DNA from: Sedimentisphaerales bacterium
GTDB taxonomy: Bacteria; Planctomycetota; Phycisphaerae; Sedimentisphaerales; SM23-30
Direction of reading: 5' to 3'
Assembly (NCBI GenBank): GCA_030636065.1
Contig: DAOVXR010000029.1
Location: 1 to 11,063, forward strand
DNA: 11,063 bases
Shown: piece after piece, positions 6,353-11,063 of the stretch
How positions within the stretch are numbered: position 1 is the stretch's first letter
How the letters are laid out: every line of letters starts with the position of its first letter
Position numbers and translations under genes: made by a program
Notes under the pieces: model-generated
Databases searched by the model: none
What the model was told of the DNA's origin: nothing
What the model saw: the letters and a program-made list of their open reading frames with translations, nothing else

Positions 6353-7306
6353 TTACACCGGCATTACAGCCCTGAAGCCCGAGACAACATGAAGGGCAAG
6401 GTAAAAAACGACCATGAAATAAACGATCCGCGGTACCCATCGGCTCAGTTCGCTGAATGACCACTGGGCAAGTTCGCTGTTGGACCGGGCCAATCGCTGA
6501 GTAACATCGTCCAGGGCGCCGGTTTCTTCGCCAATACGCCAGACGTCCAGAAAATCCAGCGGTAGTTTTTGTGAAAAACCTTCCGAGAACAGATTCCCAG
6601 CCCGAGCGCTCTCGGCGGCACCTTTCAACTGGTCAGCTATATAGGTATTGCCTACTACCTTGGCTGCCATCTCGGCGCATTGTCCGGCAGAAACTCCGGC
6701 CTTGAGCAGCATGTGGAATGTTCGGCAGTACCGGCTCAGGGAAAGTCGGCATATTGCTCGTCCTAAAATCGGGATTCGCATTACCAACCGATCAAACAAG
6801 CGACGTAATGGACCAGTCCTGGGGGTCAGATTGATGATAGCCCAAATGATTGCCGCAGGCACATAGAACAGCGCCAGGGTTCCCGCCCCATACCGAAAAT
6901 ATGCCGGCAAACTCATATGGCCCATAATCAGGAAGCGAACAGGTATCAGAAAGGCCGCAATGTGAATAATCATCACCGGCAAAACCAACCCGGAACGAAT
7001 TATTCGCTTTATACGATCACGAAAGTTATACCAGTCAGATAAGTCGTTGAGGATTTCGGGTAGATTGCCGGATGTCTCGCCGGCTTCCACTACCAGCACA
7101 TCTAAAGGATCGAACACGTTGGGAAACCGAGCCATCGCCTCAGCAAGGCTGTTTCCGTCGGCAACAATATCCGAGATCGCGGCAAAGGCCTTGGCCCTTT
7201 TCCCCTTAACGCCCGATCCGACGGTCCGAAGCGATTTCAATATCGGAACGCCGGCGTCGAGCATAAGATGCAGATTATGGTACAATATCGCACGAGTATC
7301 AGCCAT
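6353..7306 (-). CDS. Type II secretion/type IV pilus platform protein (GspF/PilC family)
   Basis: A 317-residue inner-membrane protein with two T2SSF domains. The first spans about 5-128, with LHLMLDAGVPILKSLRTV and the family-typical EAGETSGNLPEILNDLSDWY. The second spans about 194-313, with the parallel FHMLLKAGVSAGQCAEMAAK and IGEETGALDDVTQRL. Hydrophobic segments lie at about 105-128, 138-160 and 291-309, fitting the usual three-span layout. In this family the protein anchors the assembly ATPase and pseudopilus or pilus growth at the inner membrane. Usual length is about 400; here the N-terminal cytoplasmic segment before the first domain is absent. The frame extends to a GTG at 7354, but the extra 16 residues are Cys-rich and unlike the family, so ATG at 7306 is chosen. 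No ATPase, pseudopilin or secretin gene is near, so it appears solitary. It follows the CARDB surface-protein gene; a role in its export is possible but unproven. Confidence 0.88.
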   Translation of the reverse strand: MADTRAILYHNLHLMLDAGVPILKSLRTVGSGVKGKRAKAFAAISDIVADGNSLAEAMARFPNVFDPLDVLVVEAGETSGNLPEILNDLSDWYNFRDRIKRIIRSGLVLPVMIIHIAAFLIPVRFLIMGHMSLPAYFRYGAGTLALFYVPAAIIWAIINLTPRTGPLRRLFDRLVMRIPILGRAICRLSLSRYCRTFHMLLKAGVSAGQCAEMAAKVVGNTYIADQLKGAAESARAGNLFSEGFSQKLPLDFLDVWRIGEETGALDDVTQRLARSNSELAQWSFSELSRWVPRIVYFMVVFYLALHVVSGFRAVMPV

Positions 7307-7313
7307 GTCGAAG

Positions 7314-7319
7314 ATTATA
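7314..7319 (-). promoter_or_regulatory. Possible -10 element (TATAAT) next to the gspF-like start
   Basis: A consensus TATAAT on the minus strand ends seven bases before the ATG at 7306. If used, transcription would begin at or very near the start codon, giving a leaderless mRNA, which fits the absence of a well-placed Shine-Dalgarno. The spaced upstream sequence does not resemble TTGACA, so this may be chance. Confidence 0.25.
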
Positions 7320-7374
7320 CAGGAACACCTCTCTGAAATACAGAAAGGTGCCACCCAACCTATGTGTTAGTAAG

Positions 7375-7399
7375 AATGGCGGGCATGGCCCGCCCTACA
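7375..7399 (-). repeat. 25-base palindromic repeat, copy A
   Basis: The core GGCGGGC (7378-7384) and GCCCGCC (7388-7394) pair perfectly around ATG. In its minus-strand reading (TGTAGGGCGGGC then CATGCCCGCCATT) it matches copy B at 10358-10382 at 22 of 25 positions. It starts six bases past the stop codon of the CARDB gene. No T run follows on the minus strand, so it is not an obvious terminator; it looks like a REP-type element. Confidence 0.7.
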
Positions 7400-7405
7400 G
7401 TGGTA

Positions 7406-10174
7406 TCAGGCTACGATATAAGTCTGGGTACTGAGAGCGAGGTTATTAGTTTCATTGGATTCGTCTATCTCGCCAAGGGTATCAATCCTGGCCACAAGCT
7501 GGTAGGCGCCGGCGGGGACAGTCAGCAGGTCCGGCCAGATCAACAGGCTTATGAAGCTCTGCGGGTAAGTCGTTCCAACAAAAAGTCTCTGGTCGGACAA
7601 TGTTTTCAGCAGGTAATCATCACTGCCGGTGTCGAGGTCTCCATCGGTACTGGCCCACAATTCGATGTCCATTGTGCCGGTGGCCCGCACGTTGCCGCCA
7701 TTGCTCACAGCCAGCATTATGAGTCCGTAGTTACCTTCCGAGACCTGATCCTGGAAAGTAACAAGTTGGAATTCAGCAGTCAGGTCAACAAAGGCTTTTT
7801 GTACTTCTATAGCAGCACCGGGGCTGATGTTATTGGTGATATCGTTTAAAGAGGCTTCCGGTGTGATTTCGGCCAACAGGTGATAATCACCCGTGGCTTC
7901 GACCTCCGGCAAGGTCAGGAAGCTGAAGAATGGCCGGGTCATTCCGGGCCATAGATAGACAAACTGGTTGGTCATCTCCATGATGGAGGTATCGCCTTCG
8001 TCGAGAGTCTCATCCGCGGACAGATAAATCTGTAGATTAACCTTGCCGTTCGCTGTAATGTTGCCATCATTTGTTACGTTCACAAAAACCAGGCCGCGAT
8101 CACCTTCAAGGCCGTCGGTCCAGTTCCTCGTATCAATTTGAACCGTCAAATCCACAAAGGGCGGAGCAACCTGTATAGTGGTATCACTAACGACAACATT
8201 ATTGGTTAAATCATCATCGTAGAGGGTTTCTTCCGGTTCGATTTTTGCCAGCAAATGATAATCGCCAGAGAATTCAACCTCCGGCAGGGTCAGAAAACTG
8301 AAGAAAGGCCGTGTCATTCCAGGCGCTAAATAAATAGATTGATCGGTCAACTGCTCGACAAAAATATCGTCCTCGTCATAATTCTCGTCTTCGGAGAGGT
8401 AAAGGCCTATGTCCACCTTGCCCTGTGCCGTGGCGTTACCCTCGTTGGTAACATTGATAAACGCCAGGCCCCGATCTCCGCCAACAGCAGTGGTCCAGTT
8501 ACGCAGATCGACTGTGCCTGTCAAATCCACATACGCTTTTTCGACGGCAAAAGCACTACTGACGGCTACGTTGTTACTGGTATTTTGCTCATTGGCAGCC
8601 GGGGCGATGTCGGCCAGCAGGTAATAATTGCCGGTGTCCAGTCCGGTCGGCAAGGTAACGAAATTAACCAGCCTGATGCTATGGTTGGGAAGCAAATAGG
8701 GCTGATGTTTATTAAAGAGAGCATCAACCAGCGTGTCGCCGGCGTCGAGTACCGCGTCCGTAGAGAGATAGAAGTCAACATCAATTGACTCATTGACGGT
8801 AATGTTGCCCTCATTGGTAATCTTTAGATAAATCAACTCGCGGTCGCCTCCCATTGAGGCAGTCAGGCTACCAAGGTCAATCTGTCCGCTGAGGTCTGTC
8901 TGAGGCTCGGCCACACCAAATGTCTGATCACTGGCAACCACATTATCGTCATTGATTTCGGCAATATTGTCCTGCGAATCAATGTCCGCCAGCAGATAGT
9001 AATCCCCGCAGGAGATGTCGTCCGGAAGCTGTACACGAAGATTGTAAGCCTGGGAGCTGCCCGCCGGCAGATAGACATACCGGCTGACCGTAGTAATCGG
9101 CGTATCGGTTTCATCCAGCGATTGGTCCTCGGAGGCATAGAGGTCAATATCGATCATTCCCAGGGCAGGGGCATTGCCGGTATTGGCTACAGTAACCGGC
9201 ACGGTAAAAGCTCCCTCCGGCAGGGTCATATCCGGCAGGGAATCGGAGTCAATATCGCCTTCCAGGTCCGCTTTGTACTCGTAGTCCTGCAGGGGATAGG
9301 CGATCACCGCCCAGAACTCCCCACCCCAAAGAGATCCGTTTCCCGTCTCGTAACCAGCACAGCCACCAACGACTAACATAGTATCGTCAGGCCCACGATA
9401 GATATATTCGTGTTCTACTTCGTAGTCGTAGCCGTCCACATAATTTTCGTGGTTCTCAAGATGGGTGCCGACCTGGAGATAGTCCCATTGTTCGTCCGGA
9501 TCGACATTGCCGACCTCCTGAGCCATATATTGCCCTACACCATCCTCAACAACTTCTATAAACATACTATCTTCGCATTCCCAACTAACACCGGGTTCGT
9601 ATCCATCATCATAGGAATCGTTCACATTGATTCCATACTCCATCACAGAATACTGCCCTTGCCAGGGTCGCTGGGTGGGTGTATAGACCCCCTGTGTCAT
9701 AATGCCAAACCATCCGCTCGTCCAATAGATATCCACCATTGCCTCGCTGTCGTAGCCCCCTTCGGCTCCGGCCAGCAGGAGTACATTGTCGGATACTTCG
9801 ACCGCGATCATCTTCATCTGATAGTAGTCCCCATCATCATAACCTTCTTCCGAATAACTCAGCAGGTTATAGTCGAGGCCGTCGCTTATATCCACAAATT
9901 CAAACGGTTCCGGCTCACCATAGACATTGACGGTATATCCGCCATCAAGGCTTTCGCTCATAGTCAGAACTCGATACATGGGGGCATAGTAAATATCCGG
10001 ATCGTTCGGATAATTATCATCCGCCTCCATCTCGTATCCGCTCAATGTCCATAAGCCGGATAAATCGCTGTTGAGTAAAACACGCGATTCCAATGCCTCC
10101 AGCTTCAGTGAAGGTTGACGCGATGATTTGGCCTGTGAAAAGATTTTTTTCGTTATGTGTCTGATAATCCCCAT
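7406..10174 (-). CDS. Large extracellular LEPR-XLL protein with five CARDB-like repeats
   Basis: A 922-residue acidic protein, probably exported. The basic N terminus (MGIIRHITKK) leads into LKLEALESRVLLNSD (24-37), a variant of the LEPR-XLL motif that marks many planctomycete and lentisphaeral surface proteins. Residues 36-300 hold two copies of an Asp/Tyr-rich beta domain (about 36-166 and 167-300) that I do not recognise. Residues 303-922 hold five immunoglobulin-like repeats of about 122-129 residues (303, 425, 547, 672, 794) of CARDB character: each has N-x-G-N near the start, a YxS-D strand, a DYHLLA or similar strand and an acidic N-N turn such as ESNETNN. CARDB domains usually mediate adhesion or serve as spacers between catalytic domains; none is catalytic here, so a structural or adhesive role is inferred. 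ATG at 10174 has AGGAGG eight bases upstream. There is no C-terminal anchor or sorting signal. The solitary gspF-like gene follows. Confidence 0.88.
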   Translation of the reverse strand: MGIIRHITKKIFSQAKSSRQPSLKLEALESRVLLNSDLSGLWTLSGYEMEADDNYPNDPDIYYAPMYRVLTMSESLDGGYTVNVYGEPEPFEFVDISDGLDYNLLSYSEEGYDDGDYYQMKMIAVEVSDNVLLLAGAEGGYDSEAMVDIYWTSGWFGIMTQGVYTPTQRPWQGQYSVMEYGINVNDSYDDGYEPGVSWECEDSMFIEVVEDGVGQYMAQEVGNVDPDEQWDYLQVGTHLENHENYVDGYDYEVEHEYIYRGPDDTMLVVGGCAGYETGNGSLWGGEFWAVIAYPLQDYEYKADLEGDIDSDSLPDMTLPEGAFTVPVTVANTGNAPALGMIDIDLYASEDQSLDETDTPITTVSRYVYLPAGSSQAYNLRVQLPDDISCGDYYLLADIDSQDNIAEINDDNVVASDQTFGVAEPQTDLSGQIDLGSLTASMGGDRELIYLKITNEGNITVNESIDVDFYLSTDAVLDAGDTLVDALFNKHQPYLLPNHSIRLVNFVTLPTGLDTGNYYLLADIAPAANEQNTSNNVAVSSAFAVEKAYVDLTGTVDLRNWTTAVGGDRGLAFINVTNEGNATAQGKVDIGLYLSEDENYDEDDIFVEQLTDQSIYLAPGMTRPFFSFLTLPEVEFSGDYHLLAKIEPEETLYDDDLTNNVVVSDTTIQVAPPFVDLTVQIDTRNWTDGLEGDRGLVFVNVTNDGNITANGKVNLQIYLSADETLDEGDTSIMEMTNQFVYLWPGMTRPFFSFLTLPEVEATGDYHLLAEITPEASLNDITNNISPGAAIEVQKAFVDLTAEFQLVTFQDQVSEGNYGLIMLAVSNGGNVRATGTMDIELWASTDGDLDTGSDDYLLKTLSDQRLFVGTTYPQSFISLLIWPDLLTVPAGAYQLVARIDTLGEIDESNETNNLALSTQTYIVA
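7409..9268 (-). repeat. Array of five CARDB-like domain repeats (coding)
   Basis: Approximate units: 9268-8903, 8902-8537, 8536-8162, 8161-7796 and 7795-7409. Units three and four are most alike: both start with a D-L-T segment, an RNWT stretch and GDRGL, and share the exact block PGMTRPFFSFLTLPEVE. The first, second and fifth are more diverged, which suggests stepwise duplication with the middle pair the youngest or under tighter constraint. Confidence 0.75.
9275..10069 (-). repeat. Two-copy N-terminal beta domain (coding)
   Basis: Copy one (about 10069-9677) and copy two (about 9676-9275) show the same order: a W-x-x-x-Y start (LWTLSGYE / WQGQYSVMEY), a DGGYTVN / DGVGQYMAQ strand, a DYNLLSY / DYLQVGT strand, a central acidic Tyr-rich stretch, then SDNVLLLAGAEGGY / PDDTMLVVGGCAGY and a Trp-containing final strand (SGWFGIM / EFWAVIA). 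The alignment was made by eye and is low in identity but collinear throughout. Confidence 0.6.
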
Positions 10175-10182
10175 AGTCAGAA

Positions 10183-10188
10183 CCTCCT
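10183..10188 (-). promoter_or_regulatory. Strong Shine-Dalgarno of the CARDB gene
   Basis: AGGAGG on the minus strand lies eight bases before the ATG at 10174. It is the only full-consensus ribosome binding site in the window; other genes have partial or no visible sites. It fixes the start and suggests strong translation, fitting an abundant surface protein. Confidence 0.8.
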
Positions 10189-10242
10189 GTTTTTAGGTAG
10201 AAAAACCATAATAATATGACAGCACAATACTACAAAAACCTG

Positions 10243-10268
10243 AAAACCATTGTAGTCTTGCTGGTTTT
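10243..10268. repeat. Inverted repeat in the leader of the CARDB gene
   Basis: AAAACCA (10243-10249) and TGGTTTT (10262-10268) pair perfectly around a 12-base loop; AAAAACC at 10234 offers an alternative partner for GGTTTTT at 10263. On the minus strand a T-rich stretch (CAGGTTTTTG) follows, so it could end the upstream transcript weakly or act as a leader structure about 70 bases before the CARDB start. The A-T-rich stem makes strong termination unlikely. Confidence 0.3.
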
Positions 10269-10274
10269 TCCGTC

Positions 10275-10297
10275 AAGGGGAAAAAAGGGGGGGGAAA
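10275..10297. other. Homopurine tract with runs of G4, A6 and G8
   Basis: The plus strand reads AA, GGGG, AAAAAA, GGGGGGGG, AAA between the CARDB gene and the gene upstream of it. It is a low-complexity stretch of the kind prone to length change and sequencing error. The gap 10189-10357 otherwise holds no supported gene. Confidence 0.5.
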
Positions 10298-10357
10298 GCG
10301 ATGAGAGTTATGACGTAGAGGAGATGTTGGAGACAGCAATAAAGAGATGGGTTGTCT

Positions 10358-10382
10358 TGCAGGGCGGACCATGCCCGCTATT
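10358..10382 (+). repeat. 25-base palindromic repeat, copy B
   Basis: The plus strand reads TGCAGGGCGGAC then CATGCCCGCTATT, matching the minus-strand reading of copy A except for three transitions (positions 3, 11 and 21 of the unit). The palindrome is imperfect here, with one mismatch and one G-T pair. It lies 13 bases past the stop of the gene at 10396 and is inverted relative to copy A. Confidence 0.65.
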
Positions 10383-10395
10383 TAATCTAAATGGT

Positions 10396-11043
10396 TTATT
10401 CCTGTGGGTTGAACTGGGCGGCTAATTGCAGGAGCATATTGTGCCAGTTTTCGCTCAGGTCTGAGAACTCGTAGTCGAGGACATCGCCCAGCAGTACCAG
10501 ATCGCCGGCCTCGATAGCGGACTTGACCTGTCCAAGCTGTTCGGCAAGAAGGCCAATCTGTTCGGAAACAGACCGCTCTTGAGGTGAGGAAGGGTTGGAG
10601 TTATCGAAAACCACCAGTGATTCGATCTCGACATCCATCAATCGGGCAGCACTGGAGAGGTTTTGTTGTACGGCGTCCCAGGTCTGCAAATAGCCGGGCA
10701 GCATCTGGACAGCCTCGCCGCTACGGCCCCGGCCGAGTAGTTCGACGATCTGGTCTCGCTGAGAGGAACTCTCAAGAAGCCTGTCGGCTATTAATTGCAA
10801 TGCCTCGGCGGCAAATGAACTGCGTGATTTTATCTCCACATCCGCTTCGCCAAACTCATCGACTGAACGCCCCTTCCAGATGGAAAGCCTTTCGGCGGTC
10901 AGCGGTTCGCCGTCAACCAGGACAGAGGTTATAACCTCGCTGTCGGCGACATGGTTATCTTCAATTGCCTGGAGTGTGGCTGAGAGCGTGGCATTCTCCG
11001 GCAGGGCGGCGTTGATTTCTTCACCATTTATAAGCACTTTCAT
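10396..11043 (-). CDS. Unrecognised protein with beta-grasp-like N terminus and helical C terminus
   Basis: A 215-residue soluble, acidic protein that I cannot assign to a named family. Residues 1-72 alternate short strands and a helix (MKVLINGEEI, ENATLSATLQAIEDN, ITSVLVDGEPL, ADVEIKS), a pattern like ThiS/ubiquitin-type beta-grasp domains, but there is no C-terminal Gly-Gly. Residues 75-215 are predicted helical, with an Asn/Ser/Pro-rich break (147-156) and an end segment LLGDVLDYEFSDLSENW (184-200) that looks conserved. No signal peptide, membrane segment or catalytic motif is visible. ATG at 11043 is chosen over an in-frame GTG at 11052 because AAAGGTG lies six bases before the ATG and would overlap the GTG. 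It is the first gene of the minus-strand series, about 220 bases ahead of the CARDB gene, so co-function is uncertain. Confidence 0.75.
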   Translation of the reverse strand: MKVLINGEEINAALPENATLSATLQAIEDNHVADSEVITSVLVDGEPLTAERLSIWKGRSVDEFGEADVEIKSRSSFAAEALQLIADRLLESSSQRDQIVELLGRGRSGEAVQMLPGYLQTWDAVQQNLSSAARLMDVEIESLVVFDNSNPSSPQERSVSEQIGLLAEQLGQVKSAIEAGDLVLLGDVLDYEFSDLSENWHNMLLQLAAQFNPQE

Positions 11044-11049
11044 ACGATT

Positions 11050-11056
11050 CACCTTT
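11050..11056 (-). promoter_or_regulatory. Ribosome binding site fixing the ATG at 11043
   Basis: AAAGGTG on the minus strand ends six bases before the ATG. The alternative GTG start of the longer frame is the last three bases of this site, which makes the ATG the better choice. Confidence 0.5.
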
Positions 11057-11063
11057 TGCTGTA

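Noticed and set aside
6240..6464. Minus-strand frame of 74 codons overlapping the end of the gspF-like gene
   Set aside because: It overlaps the conserved C-terminal membrane segment in another frame and then runs through the purine-rich tract; the product looks random.
7307..7354. Longer gspF-like protein from the GTG at 7354
   Set aside because: The 16 extra residues (including three Cys) do not resemble the family N terminus, and the first T2SSF domain starts just after the ATG at 7306.
7409..9268. Regular repeats suggesting a CRISPR array or DNA satellite
   Set aside because: The roughly 370-base period is protein-level domain repetition in one open frame, with diverged DNA.
7364..10054. 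Plus-strand open frames (7364-7849, 8339-8788, 9410-10054) opposite the CARDB gene
   Set aside because: They arise from the repetitive acidic codons of the sense gene and show no independent features.
7375..10382. CARDB gene as the cargo of a transposon with terminal inverted repeats
   Set aside because: The ends are internally palindromic REP-like units near stop codons, no target-site duplication is seen and no transposase is present.
10216..10425. Plus-strand frame of 69 codons in the gap upstream of the CARDB gene
   Set aside because: It crosses the G8 homopurine tract and the palindromic repeat, overlaps the end of a real gene in antisense and has no ribosome binding site.

Overview
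The window reads as a piece of a Planctomycetes-type genome, most likely Phycisphaerae or a relative in the PVC group. Three things point there. A large secreted protein opens with a LEPR-XLL-like motif (LEALESRVLL), a hallmark of planctomycete and lentisphaeral surface proteins. A HEAT-repeat protein ends in a tail (ITGRNF...W) that I associate with planctomycete HEAT proteins. An LptD-type outer-membrane protein shows a diderm envelope. The assignment rests on protein character only; there is no rRNA or other marker.

All seven convincing genes are on the minus strand, so transcription runs from high to low coordinates: an unrecognised protein with a beta-grasp-like N terminus (11043-10396); a 922-residue extracellular LEPR-XLL/CARDB-repeat protein (10174-7406); a GspF/PilC-family inner-membrane protein (7306-6353); an ATP-grasp ligase with a TTG start (6118-5081); a WecA/TagO-type polyprenyl-phosphate sugar-1-phosphate transferase (4988-3801); LptD (3646-1031); and a small HEAT-repeat protein (684-130). 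A further minus-strand gene may begin at 75 and leave the window, but the evidence is thin.

The genes share an envelope theme. The WecA-type enzyme starts lipid-linked glycan synthesis, LptD inserts lipopolysaccharide into the outer membrane, ATP-grasp enzymes often modify glycans or peptides, the GspF-like protein belongs to secretion or pilus platforms, and the CARDB protein is probably exported. Gaps of about 90 to 350 bases separate them, so one operon is possible but unproven.

The gaps are unusually structured. Two clusters of three back-to-back palindromes lie downstream of lptD (886-955) and between wecA and lptD (3735-3799). A 25-base palindromic repeat occurs twice in opposite orientation on either side of the CARDB gene (7375-7399 and 10358-10382). 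A degenerate heptanucleotide array (972-1027) abuts the lptD stop, and a looser related tract lies at 6284-6335. These look like families of small dispersed repeats, one of which appears to supply the wecA stop codon. Short in-frame tandem repeats (3269-3292, 5299-5334) and several runs of seven or eight A occur inside coding regions.

I see no rRNA, tRNA, CRISPR array, transposase, integrase or phage gene, and no defence system. The least explained items are the duplicated N-terminal domain of the CARDB protein, the protein at 10396-11043, and the intergenic repeat families.
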